Shown piece after piece: positions 51,816 to 60,149 of a DNA stretch of 60,431 bases. Positions within the stretch are counted from its first letter, which is position 1. Every line of letters begins with the position of its first letter. The stretch covers positions 1 through 60,431 of the forward strand of contig JAJYHG010000028.1 in the NCBI GenBank assembly GCA_021784895.1, read 5' to 3'. The notes under the pieces were generated by a model. The model was given only the letters and a program-made list of their open reading frames with translations. It was not told the origin of the DNA and did not search any database. This DNA comes from Actinomycetes bacterium. Lineage in GTDB: Bacteria; Actinomycetota; Thermoleophilia; Solirubrobacterales; Solirubrobacteraceae. Position numbers and translations under genes: made by a program.

Positions 51816-52431
51816 CGACGCTGGAAGCGCGGTGGCGAGTGCGCACCTGCTGGCCTAGCTGATGCTGTTCTTGGTGACCGGCGTGCTCGTGCTCACGCTG
51901 ACGCGCGACATGATGCTCTCGCTGATGCTGTTCATGGTGCCGCTCAACGCCCCGCTCAACGTCGTCGTAATGACGCTGTAGCTCGGCAGGAGCAGGGAGC
52001 GTGCAAGTTGTCGGGCGCGGGCGCGAAGGAGCTCGATACCAGTCCGGCCGGCACCCGTCGCGACACGAAAGCACAACCCGACCAGGCTGAGGCGATCCTC
52101 CCTCCTGTTCGCCGAGTCCACGCATCACAGCGAGATGTGCAGGGACCGGGTGGCGGATGCTGGCATATCGCCGATCCCCTCATGCAGCGTGAAGAACTTG
52201 CAGCCAAAAACCGCCTGACCCCGGAGCGACATAACGCGATGACCCCGCGGCCCACTGCTGGCCATCACCACGGCGCCCAGGGATTCCGGTGTACCCCGAG
52301 GCGAATAGCCCGAAGGTCAGCCGTGCCCGGCCTGGGCCAGAAGCTCACAAACGTCCTGCGTTGGCCGCCTTCACGACAGCTCGCTGACAAGCAGCTGAGG
52401 CGCGTACTCCAATCGCGCTGTGATGCATCCG
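51816..52431. other. Region without a supported gene; contains duplicated abiEii-downstream DNA
   Basis: 51861-51980 could encode a 39-residue hydrophobic peptide (MLFLVTGVLVLTLTRDMM), but nothing supports expression. 52300-52431 repeats 29590-29742. No RNA gene seen. Confidence 0.4.
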
Positions 52432-52928
52432 TCAGCCCTCCCAGGCGGCGGTGGCCGGGTTCCATCTGCCGGCTGCGGTGCCGGTAAACAGCGGCTCGAC
52501 GAACCGTCTCAGGACCTCCAGGGCCTCGTCGATTGTGTGTGCGATCAGCAGTAGGGACTTGGTTGCGGCGGCCGCATAGCCTGGCGTCCACAGCGCTCGA
52601 TCCTCAACATCGAATCGTGTCGGTGGCTGGAGAGCGCGGCGTTCAAGTTCGGAGCGCAGGGCGGTGAGCTACTCGGCTGCGGGGATCGACACGGAGGTGA
52701 GGATCGCTACGAGGTCGACCAGGTCGCGAAAGGGGGTTGATGGTGTCTGCCGCGTGCCGTAGTGCTGCAGGATTGCGGCGATCTTGTCGGCGGCGTGGTC
52801 GACAAGCGGATATGCGCGGTAGCTTTGCTGCTCGATATCGGGGATGCCAACGCGCGCCAGGGCGGGAACGTCGTCAGGGACGCCGGTCATCTTGATGTAA
52901 GAGCCGACCAGGTCCACATGAAATCGGG
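52432..52928 (-). pseudogene. abiEii remnant, 5' truncated and with an internal stop
   Basis: The sequence aligns with residues about 135-297 of the AbiEii at 29743-30636 (DLVGSYIKMTGVPDDVPAL, DHAADKIAAIL, RWNPATAAWE). A TAG interrupts the frame at about 52671 after SIPAAE. Homology stops at about 52928, where the IS701-type element begins, so the N-terminal catalytic part is gone. No abiEi is present here. Confidence 0.85.
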
Positions 52929-52949
52929 TGGCGTCTCTGGGTCGCTGTA

Positions 52950-54515
52950 AATTCGTCGCGGCGCAGGTTCCTTCTCGACTTTCGCGATCTCACGCGGCGG
53001 TGAGGTCTGACGGTGGCTGGGCTTGACTGATTTGTGGTGTGGTGGTCGTGCGGGGTGCTTGTGCGTGAAATTCGGCGCGGATCAGTTCGCGGCGCAGCGC
53101 GGCGAGCATGTCGGTGTAGCTGATTGTGGTCTTGTGTCGGTACCACGGGGCGGTCGGTCTGCGGACGGTGAGGTCATGGTCGGGATCGCCGTGAAGCTGA
53201 TACCAGCAGATGGTGATCGTCTGGGTGAGGAATCCGAACGGGACGGTCCGCTCAACGGCGGTCTGGACTCGGTTGCGGGCCTCGCCCACGCCGTGCGCCT
53301 TGGCTTCCTGATGGCAGGTTTCGATCGTCCAGCGCGAGTCGTAGCCGCTGATGATTGCCGTGGTCTGGGCGCTGGCGGCGGTCGACGCGAGCGCGATGTC
53401 GAACCCGTCCCGGGTGCCGGGGTTGCGGATCATCAGGACGGTGATCGGCTGGGTGTGGAACGGCCCGTACCAGAGGCATTGGAAGCGGTGGACGTAGCTG
53501 GTTCGCTGACGTCGGTCAGGGCCGGTGATCGTCGCCGTCGTGAACGTCGCGGTGCGCGCGATCTCGGCGAGGCTGGGCATCAGCGCGCCTTTCAGGGCGG
53601 GACGGCCGCGCTTCCCGGTCGGCGGCGGCGCCGGCTCATACAGCGCGGCGGTCGAGCGCATCCGGCTGGTGAGCGTCACCCGGTCGGGCAGGCCGCGCCA
53701 CGCGCGGGTGGCGTACGCGCCGTCCATCACCAGTTCAACGGTGCGGTCGGGGAGCCGTGCGATCGCCTTGTCGATCAGCACTCGGCCGAGCTCTGGCTGG
53801 GAAGCGCGGTCGGGATGCTCGTCGTCTTTGGGGCAGAACAGGCGGAACAGGATCGGCAGACCGACCGGCCGCCCGCCCGTGCACGGCAGCGAGACGACGA
53901 GCACGACCACCACCCAGCAGTTCCCCCACCGCGTGCGTCGGCCTGATCCTTCGGGTTGCGCGCCGTCGTGGAGGTAGTGCGCGCCGTAGACGTGGCGGCC
54001 GGAGCGGCCGAACAGCGTGTCATCGACCGCGAACCGCACCGGCCGGCCGTCCTTCACCAGCACCGTGACGAGGAACTCCAGGAGCCTCAAGCCCAGGTCG
54101 TCCGGATCCCAGTTGCGGCGCGCGAAGAAGTCATGCGCACGGCTGTGATGCCACACCCCTGCCAGCCCCGCCGCTTGCAGCATCCCGGTGATCGTCCGGT
54201 CACGAACGCGGCTGACGGCACCGACCACGAGCAGGCTGAACGTCTCAAAGGTCGGCTGGGTGAAGCACGGCGCAAGCAGGGACAGCAGACCCTGAAGCGA
54301 ACTGGGAACCTGAAGCATGGCGGCGACCCTCCGGTGAGCAGGCCGCGATCAGGCGCGTCAACGCCCGCGGCCGATGGACTTATCGCCCACCGATTCGGGG
54401 TCGCCGCCCTTTCTCCCTGCTCACAACCACCAGCGTCCGCAAAGAGCCACCCTCAGAACGGCTCGCTCAGACCCTCAAGATCCCGAAAGTCGAGGTTCCT
54501 TGCTTACCTACATTT
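52950..54515 (-). mobile_element. IS701/IS4-related insertion sequence
   Basis: Near-terminal inverted repeats are CTCGACTTTCGCGATCT (about 52974-52990) and the complement of AGATCCCGAAAGTCGAG (about 54478-54494). One transposase gene lies inside. It separates the abiEii remnant from the IS256/IS3 nest. Exact ends are uncertain by about 20 bp. Confidence 0.65.
52990..54318 (-). CDS. IS701-type DDE transposase
   Basis: The product has 442 residues from ATG 54318. FAVDDTLFGRSGRHVYGA (first Asp), ELVMDGAYATRAW (second Asp) and SRWTIETCHQEAKAHGVGEA (Glu) are the DDE residues of this IS4-like group. Length fits an intact enzyme. No frameshift seen. Confidence 0.84.
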   Translation of the reverse strand: MLQVPSSLQGLLSLLAPCFTQPTFETFSLLVVGAVSRVRDRTITGMLQAAGLAGVWHHSRAHDFFARRNWDPDDLGLRLLEFLVTVLVKDGRPVRFAVDDTLFGRSGRHVYGAHYLHDGAQPEGSGRRTRWGNCWVVVVLVVSLPCTGGRPVGLPILFRLFCPKDDEHPDRASQPELGRVLIDKAIARLPDRTVELVMDGAYATRAWRGLPDRVTLTSRMRSTAALYEPAPPPTGKRGRPALKGALMPSLAEIARTATFTTATITGPDRRQRTSYVHRFQCLWYGPFHTQPITVLMIRNPGTRDGFDIALASTAASAQTTAIISGYDSRWTIETCHQEAKAHGVGEARNRVQTAVERTVPFGFLTQTITICWYQLHGDPDHDLTVRRPTAPWYRHKTTISYTDMLAALRRELIRAEFHAQAPRTTTTPQISQAQPPSDLTAA

Positions 54516-54519
54516 TACC

Positions 54520-55085
54520 TTACGCGGCAACCACCCCCTCGGCGCTGGGTGTGGGGTGGCTGTCGGCGAGGTGTCTGAGTGCTTGGCGCTCGAGGTCGGT
54601 GAACACAACCCGGGTTGACTGGGTGATGATGAGGTCGAGCACTGCCCAGCACAGCGACAGGCAGCTGGTCTCGCCGGGGAAGCGGCCGATGACTTTGGTG
54701 CGGCGGCGGACCTCTCCGAGCGAGCGCTCAAGCAGGTTCGTTGAGCGCCACTTGCGGCGGTGTCTGAGCGGATACTTCAGATGCACCAGCAGCGCGGGCA
54801 GGTCGTCGGCGAGGCAGGCCGCGGCGGCGTGATACCCGCTGTCGGTCAGCTTCCCGATCAGCGCCCGCATCCCTTGCTCGCCGTCCTGGATCGAGGTGGC
54901 CTCGTCGAGGATCTTCCAGTACGCGGCACGGACCCGGTCGCGCTCTGCCTCTGGCAGCTTCGCTAGGAGGTTGCGCAGGCGGTGCACTGTGCAGCGTTGA
55001 CGGTCAGCAGCCGGCCAGCACTGCTCGACGGTGTTGTTCAGGCCTGGTGCGCCGTCGACGACTGGAGCGCTCCCGTCTGGTGTTG
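54520..55085 (-). pseudogene. IS256-family transposase, C-terminal part
   Basis: The frame reads VVDGAPGLNNTVEQCW, RQRCTVHRLRNLLAKLPEAE and LLERSLGEVRRRTKVIGRFP, the second half of an IS256 transposase including its second catalytic Asp. The frame is open to 55125, but family sequence starts about 55080, where the IS3 element interrupts it. The matching N-terminal piece is at about 56365-56514. Confidence 0.78.
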
Positions 55086-55960
55086 ACAGTTCGGGCCGCT
55101 TGTTTTTGGTGTTGTCCTGTTGCATTGTCCCACGTGGCTCTGACCTCGCGGGGGGTCCGGTAGTTGAGCCGGCTGTGGGGCCGGTCGTGGTAGTGGTTGA
55201 TGTAGTTGGCGATCACCTCCCGGGCCTGGTCGAGGGTCTCGAACTCGTTGCGCCACACGCACCGTTCCTTCAGGTAGCGGAACCAGGATTCGATGAACGC
55301 CTGGCTCTCGGGGTCGCGATAGCCGCCGCGACGGTGTGTGATCCCGAGCGTGGAGAGCACCAGCCGGGTGGCCCGCGCGGTGAACGCGGAGCCGTTGTCG
55401 GTGCCCAGGGTCAGGCTGCCTGGCCTGATGCCTTGCTCTGAGACCGCCCGCTGGATGACCGCGATCGCCTCGACCGCTCGGCAGCGGACGGTCAGGTCCC
55501 AGCCTACGATCTCACGGGTGCAGCAGTCGATGATCGCGTTCAGATACACCCAGCCGTGCTCAGCGACCCAGATCGAGGTCATGTCCAGATGCCAGAGCTC
55601 CCCAGGCCGGGTCACCTTGAAGAACCCGGGCCGGCGGCGGCGGGGCTCGGTTTGGCGGCGCTGGATCAGTTTGCGCTCGCGCATCACCCGCAGCACCCGT
55701 TTGCGGTTGATCGCACGCCCCAGCTTGCGGCAGGCGATCGCACAGACCATCCGGTAGCCGTCGGTCGGGTTCTGCTCGGCCACCTGCACGATCGCCTGCT
55801 CGACCTCATCGACGGGCGGGTGCTTTGTGGCGTCCGGCGGCCGGGCCGGGCGGGGTGTCCGGTAGATCGCTTGGCGTGTGATCTGCATGACGCGCGCCAC
55901 GACCGCGACCCTGTAGCCGCTGTTCACTAGTTCGCGGGACCGGGTGACGCGCTCGCTCAC
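55004..55960 (-). CDS. IS3-family transposase OrfB (integrase core)
   Basis: The product has 318 residues. LWHLDMTSIW (Asp), TLGTDNGSAFTA (Asp) and AFIESWFRYLKERCV (Glu) form the DDE triad; YINHYHDRPHSRLNYRTP is the typical end. The last 30 residues run past the normal end into flanking IS256 sequence. Starts by ATGA overlap with OrfA. The family normally makes an OrfAB fusion by frameshifting. Confidence 0.86.
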   Translation of the reverse strand: MSERVTRSRELVNSGYRVAVVARVMQITRQAIYRTPRPARPPDATKHPPVDEVEQAIVQVAEQNPTDGYRMVCAIACRKLGRAINRKRVLRVMRERKLIQRRQTEPRRRRPGFFKVTRPGELWHLDMTSIWVAEHGWVYLNAIIDCCTREIVGWDLTVRCRAVEAIAVIQRAVSEQGIRPGSLTLGTDNGSAFTARATRLVLSTLGITHRRGGYRDPESQAFIESWFRYLKERCVWRNEFETLDQAREVIANYINHYHDRPHSRLNYRTPREVRATWDNATGQHQKQAARTVNTRRERSSRRRRTRPEQHRRAVLAGC

Positions 55961-56286
55961 TCCCAGCCCCGCAATGCTTTTCCCGCGATCTCCAGCTCGT
56001 AGGTCTTGCGGCCAAGGGCCCGCTCGAGCTCGCTGACGCGCTTGCGCAGCTCGGCCAGCTCGGTGCGCTCCTCCTTACCGGCCAGACGCTCCGCGCCGCC
56101 CTCCAACAGCTTCTCACGCCAGCTGTAGAACAGCGTGTCTGAGATCTGATGCTCCCGGCAGACCTCCGCGACCGACCGGTCGCCACGCAGGCCGGCGATC
56201 ACGATCTCCAGCTTCTGCTGGACCGTCCAATTCCGATACTGCTTCTTCTCGCTCAACTTGATTCTCCTACTGGTTGAGCGGCCCAT
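55957..56286 (-). CDS. IS3-family OrfA (HTH)
   Basis: The product has 109 residues. YRNWTVQQKLEIVIAGLRGD, then SVAEVCREHQISDTLFYSWR, is the HTH; LAELRKRVSELERALGRKTY is the leucine-zipper-like helix. The stop overlaps the OrfB start by 4 bases. Confidence 0.86.
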   Translation of the reverse strand: MGRSTSRRIKLSEKKQYRNWTVQQKLEIVIAGLRGDRSVAEVCREHQISDTLFYSWREKLLEGGAERLAGKEERTELAELRKRVSELERALGRKTYELEIAGKALRGWE

Positions 56287-56298
56287 GCTGAGGCTCGC

Positions 56299-56355
56299 CC
56301 CGGACGTGATCTACGCCTCGCCGCCTACGGCGGCTCGGCTCAGATCACGTCCGGG
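56299..56355. terminator. Long nested hairpin ahead of the IS3 element
   Basis: Outer perfect 14-base arms are CCCGGACGTGATCT (56299-56312) and AGATCACGTCCGGG (56342-56355). A nested stem GCCGCC/GGCGGC lies inside at 56320-56325 and 56329-56334. It begins 13 bases upstream of the OrfA start and probably blocks read-in transcription. Confidence 0.6.
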
Positions 56356-56364
56356 AGGCCTCAC

Positions 56365-56514
56365 TCAACAGCTGTCAACAAGCCCATGGGGAGCGAACCA
56401 GTAGGCAGCCAGATCGCGTCAAGGAACAGACACACCATGGTGGATCTGGGAGAGATCCCGGGCTTGGAAGGCCGCGAACCGCTCGCGCAGCTCTTTGCAG
56501 TTGGCGTCAGCCAC
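56365..56514 (-). pseudogene. IS256-type transposase fragment cut by IS3
   Basis: From GTG 56514: KELRERFAAFQARDLSQIHH to a stop at 56419. A neighbouring frame continues VCLFLDAIWLP, the LFLDAIYL-like strand with the first catalytic Asp of IS256 transposases. This suggests the middle of the transposase whose C-terminal part is at 54520-55085, interrupted by the IS3 element and by a frameshift. Confidence 0.5.
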
Positions 56515-56765
56515 GGTTTGGTTTCTCCAAGTGTCGTTGTTCTGGGGCAGGGGTAACCGCTGCCATGGGCAGTGGTCGTGGGCCTGCGGCGGGCCACGGC
56601 AATGGAGGTGGCGCTCGGCGGCTGGTCGGCGCCGGGCAGTGGGGGAGGCTTCGCTACGCCGGCGTCGGGATCGAGCGGGTGTGCACGCCAGGGCGCGACC
56701 GGGCACCGTGACCACCACGGCGCTTCGGTTGGCTGCGGGTTCTGGTCACGCGTTTGGCCGGTGGT
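56512..56765 (-). repeat. Duplicated ~250-bp segment, copy 2
   Basis: Aligns with 31874-32126. Both copies lie between a protein ending RSIPTPA and a minus-strand start beginning GTGGC. Copy 2 joins IS256-like sequence at its left edge. Confidence 0.7.
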
Positions 56766-56893
56766 GATCCCGAGGTGGGTGCGTGTCGCCGGAGCGTCAG
56801 CCGGGCGTGATCGTCACGACTGTCGAGCTGGGGGAGCGTGTTTTCGGGCGACTCGTCATCGTTGAGGTCGAGGAGGTAGTGCGCGATTGCCAT
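56654..56893 (-). CDS. Small protein with basic tail shared with the 32.0 kb gene
   Basis: ATG 56893 gives 79 residues. MAIAHYLLDLNDDESPENTL is an acidic start; the last 35 residues (KRVTRTR, RRGGHGAR, RSIPTPA) are nearly the same as in the protein at 32015-32704. No family known to me. Confidence 0.45.
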   Translation of the reverse strand: MAIAHYLLDLNDDESPENTLPQLDSRDDHARLTLRRHAPTSGSPPAKRVTRTRSQPKRRGGHGARSRPGVHTRSIPTPA

Positions 56894-57129
56894 GTTGAGG
56901 GTGGTGATGTCGCCGGGCGCGGATGTTGTGCGACGACACTGTGGTGGTGATGGTCGGTTCCGGACGGTCGTTTGTCCGCAATTTGCGTGCGCTGATCGAC
57001 CTCTCGGTGCTAGATGTCCGTGCGGCAGCGACTGCAGCGCTGCGGACGGCGTGAGTCTCATCCGGCGTGGAGGTGCTCGGCATGGGCACTGGCCGGTGTC
57101 GGATCTGGACTGGATCTGTGGTCGTGGTT

Positions 57130-57558
57130 TTAGAGCGTGCCGCGATCCGCTAGCCAAAGACTCTGGTAGCTCAGGTCGGTCTTCTCTGCCAGGAGGTCAT
57201 AGTCGCTGTCGTAGTGAAGGATCCCGAGGCCGTGCGTGTCCGCGAGCGCGGCGAGGATCAGGTCCACGGGCGGCATGCGGTGATGGCCGACGCGGGCGAG
57301 TTGTCGCTGCGCATCGAGCGCGCGCTCCTCGACCTGCTCATCTATGACAAGGCGCGGGAGCGCAAGCAGATCGCCGATCAGCGCCGCGTGGTCAGCACCG
57401 CTGCGCGCCGAATAGCCAGCCTCGAGCAGAAACGGTAGGCAGACAACCAGCCGGCCCTGTTCGAGCCAGGCCGCGACCGTCTCAGCGCGTTGCTGGGGCA
57501 GCGATGGATGCCCAAGCCGCGCCCACGCTGAGTTGTCCAGCAGCAGCTCGCCGCTCAC
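57130..57558 (-). CDS. vapC: VapC-type PIN-domain toxin (second system)
   Basis: The product has 142 residues. LLLDNSAWARLG (Asp, Ser), PFLLEAGYSAR (Glu), PPVDLILAALAD (Asp) and ILHYDSDYDLLAEKT (Asp) match the PIN pattern of the subgroup with LDNSAW at the start. Overlaps its antitoxin by 4 bases. Confidence 0.87.
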   Translation of the reverse strand: MSGELLLDNSAWARLGHPSLPQQRAETVAAWLEQGRLVVCLPFLLEAGYSARSGADHAALIGDLLALPRLVIDEQVEERALDAQRQLARVGHHRMPPVDLILAALADTHGLGILHYDSDYDLLAEKTDLSYQSLWLADRGTL

Positions 57559-57827
57559 GTCCGCGCCCAGCCGCGGACACGGACCTCATCCGCGGCGTCA
57601 ACGTCCACGCCGAGACGTCTAGCGCGTACCCGCTCGGCCAGCCGCGCGCGCCGCTGTGCGGTGTCACTGTGCGCGGCACGTAGCGACGCCAGCTTGACGC
57701 CAGCACCAAGCACGACGAGTTCGCCGAGCTCGACCCGATCGCTCCCGAGTTCACGTCGCAGCTCGTCGAGCGCGGCCTGAACAGGCGGTGTTTCCGTAAC
57801 GGCGTGTCGGCGACGGTTGGTCGGCAT
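57555..57827 (-). CDS. vapB: VapB-type antitoxin (second system)
   Basis: The product has 90 residues from ATG 57827, overlapping the toxin start. VQAALDELRRELGSDRVELG is an unusual start; the C-terminal part (RARRLGVDVDAADEVRVRG) resembles other small antitoxins of this PIN subgroup. Identified mainly by position and overlap. Confidence 0.7.
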   Translation of the reverse strand: MPTNRRRHAVTETPPVQAALDELRRELGSDRVELGELVVLGAGVKLASLRAAHSDTAQRRARLAERVRARRLGVDVDAADEVRVRGWART

Positions 57828-58188
57828 TAGTTCAGTGTAGCACCAGTGTCACACCAATGCCGCGAGCAAATTGACCACGGCCAGCGCACCCCGCTGTGAA
57901 GCGTGGAACCCGCGCACCGCAGGTTAACCCGCGGGGTGCACGAGATTCACGTTGCAGGCTCGAAACAGGAGCCAGCGCTATCGCGCGCGTGGCTAAGCGC
58001 TCACCCGTCGACGATGATCCTCGTCATCTCTTGGTCGCCGAAGTAATCACGTTGATCCGCCAGCCCGGGAGACGAAGGCAATAGCGGCGCGTTGCCCGCT
58101 GGCCGCGCAACCCAGGTCTGTCGAAGCTGGCGTCGAGATTTCTGTCGCGGGAAGAGAGCAGGTCAGGGTCGGGCCGTCCGGTAGGCGG
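57828..58188. other. Region without a supported gene
   Basis: GC-rich, with short repeats around 57838-57860 (TGTAGCACCAGTGTCACACC) that could belong to the VapB operator. No coding frame was convincing. Confidence 0.4.
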
Positions 58189-58470
58189 TCAGCGTGGTCG
58201 GTAGACGTCGCTGCGGTGCTCGACACAAAGGACGATGACCTCGGGTGGGTTAGCGTGGATCCGGTAGAGCACGCGGTAGGTGCCGCGTCGCGCCGACCAG
58301 ATCCCGGCCAGTTCACGACGGAGTTGTTTGCCGACCCTGCGCGTCTCCGGGCACTTTGACCGTTTCGAATGCGAGCCGCACGGGCGCGCTGAGCCTGGTG
58401 ATCGCCGCAAGTAATGTGAGTATCGCAAGCGCCCGACGGCACGGCAGTCCTCAGACGAACGCAGCGCCAC
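58189..58470 (-). pseudogene. RelE-type toxin, frameshifted N-terminus
   Basis: The C-terminal 50 residues are clear: RRVGKQLRRELAGIWSARRG, then YRVLYRI and VIVLCVEHRSDVY. The expected N-terminal helix (AITRLSAPVRLAFETV) lies in a different frame between about 58350 and 58415. One indel near 58345 therefore splits it. No antitoxin could be placed upstream. Confidence 0.65.
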
Positions 58471-58559
58471 GATCTGGATCGCGGGCCGGCACCTGCATCG
58501 CTCGGGAGGAGGGCATCTCGCGCTTGGCGTCCAGAGGCGCGCTCTGCGCGGATCCGAGA

Positions 58560-58772
58560 TCAGCCTCCCAGTTTGGCGAGTTCCTCGGCTGTCGCAGGAC
58601 GGATCGCATGGACCTTCGCGTCGAGGATCTCCGCGTCTGGAAGGTGGCCGACGAGGGCGCCGCCGTGCTCGGCAGCGATCTTCTCCACGTCGATCTCTTC
58701 GGGAACCAGCATGAACGTGGTCCCCTCGATCGCATACACGGATCCCCGGATTCCAAGTTCAACGTTGCTCAT
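58560..58772 (-). CDS. Small acidic protein, unknown
   Basis: ATG 58772 gives 70 residues (open frame to 58838). MSNVELGIRGSVYAIEGTTF, then IDVEKIAAEHGGALVGHLPD, has good protein-like composition. Family not recognised. Confidence 0.48.
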   Translation of the reverse strand: MSNVELGIRGSVYAIEGTTFMLVPEEIDVEKIAAEHGGALVGHLPDAEILDAKVHAIRPATAEELAKLGG

Positions 58773-59040
58773 CGACAGAGCTTCCCACATGCCCACCGGC
58801 GGTGACTGCTTCAGGCTTGCCGTGCCGACGAAATACACCGGTTCGCCGAGTAACTGTGTCTGCTGGTTGGGGAGCGTTCATGTAGACGCGGGCGCCACTC
58901 CCTGCAAAGCTATCCGCATGATCCGGGTGATCGCGGAGGAACAGGCCGAGGCTTTCGGGATTCTCCGCAGCCAGCAGAGCCGCGCCCACAGCGTGCTCGA
59001 GGCGCTAGCCACGCTCTGAGACGCGGCCGAGCGCCCCGAC

Positions 59041-59301
59041 ATGTATGCCGGTGGGCTAAAGCGCGAGCAGCCGCTGGTGCAGGATGTCGTCGAGGCTGTC
59101 CGCGGGCTGGGTGAGCAGACCGCGCCAGCGGTCTACACCAACGCCGGGGTCGCCCGCCGCGCCCGGCTTGTCGACCTCGCGGATAAGCAGCGTGACCGCC
59201 TCAGCCAGGCGATCGCAGCAACGCTCGGGATCCGTGTGCGCCGAAAGCTCACAGAGCTGCTCGACGACGAGCATGCCGAAGCAGAGCTACCCGCCCAGTG
59301 A
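59041..59301 (+). CDS. Small helical protein, unknown
   Basis: The product has 86 residues from ATG 59041. LVDLADKQRDRLSQAIAATL, then VRRKLTELLDDEHAEAEL, is strongly helical. It overlaps the 3' end of the rep-like gene by about 15 bases tail to tail. Perhaps a plasmid maintenance gene; not assigned. Confidence 0.45.
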   Translation: MYAGGLKREQPLVQDVVEAVRGLGEQTAPAVYTNAGVARRARLVDLADKQRDRLSQAIAATLGIRVRRKLTELLDDEHAEAELPAQ

Positions 59302-60149
59302 GGCCCGCAGGGCGGCCCTGACCCTCTGGCGCTGCGCGCGGCGGCAGCTCTCGGCGGTGATGCCAGAAGATCTCCACACCGCCCCCTGGCGTGCCTTCGC
59401 GCGCGCCTTGGCGCCCCGCACGCGGCGCACCACAAGCACCCAGCCTGACCGCCGCTGGCAGCGCACAAGCGCATACCCTGGATCCTCGGCCACGATCTTC
59501 TGCCCAGCACGATGAAGCCCCCGCCGGGCGTCCTGCGTTCGCGCGTAGTCGACCACCCACGCCTCGAGTAACACCCACGTGCGGGCCGCAAGCCCGGTCC
59601 CAGCCGTCGCAGCAGATCCAGGTCAAGCCAGGTTGTCTGACCAGCCAGCACCTGCTGGGCCGCCCACCGCCCGATCTCGACCCGCAGCGAGGTGCTGCCA
59701 TGCAACGCGCCGCGCTGCGCCGGCTCGGTCAGATCTAGCTCATCACCAGCAAGCCAGATGTCGCCAACCAGGCTGAGGATGCCGCGCGCGACACGCCGCG
59801 CCGCAAGCTGCGGGTCCTCATAGGTCCGGTCCACCGTCACCCGGCACGAGGCAAGGCGCCCCAGCGAGGCATAGAGCTTGCGGTAGGTCGCCGAGCCATC
59901 GTCGGCGTGCACGGCATCAGCCAGCTGATAGCCAGTCAGGTCAACCGTCCGCACCGACGCACGGTCCAGGGTAGGATCATCGCTCGGAGGCTCGGGGAGC
60001 TGCTCGTGCAGCCGTGCGCACCACGCCGCCCAGACGCGCAAATCAAGCAGGGAGAGCCGACGCGTACCGGCCACCCAGCCGGCGTTCAGGATCGTGCGCG
60101 CGACCCACGCCTCAGCGTCAGGGTCAGAGACGCGGGTTGGCTGCCACAC
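59287..60149 (-). pseudogene. Plasmid replication-initiator (RepA-like) gene, frameshifted
   Basis: From GTG 60149 (frame open further upstream) the first frame reads LLDLRVWAAWCARLHEQLPE, then DLTGYQLADAVHADDGSATY and RKLYASLGRLASCRVTV, as in winged-helix plasmid initiators. At about 59590 the matching sequence moves to another frame (WVLLEAWVVDYARTQDARRG) and continues to the stop at 59287. One indel splits a protein of about 285 residues. Suggests that a plasmid-like replicon was part of this stretch. Confidence 0.6.

Noticed and set aside
51861-51980. 39-residue hydrophobic peptide as a small toxin
   Set aside because: No ribosome-binding site, no antisense RNA signature and no repeat context.
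52265-52591. 108-residue minus-strand frame
   Set aside because: It is an out-of-phase reading of the abiEii remnant and its downstream repeat.
53023-53946. 307-residue plus-strand frame
   Set aside because: Antisense shadow of the IS701-type transposase.
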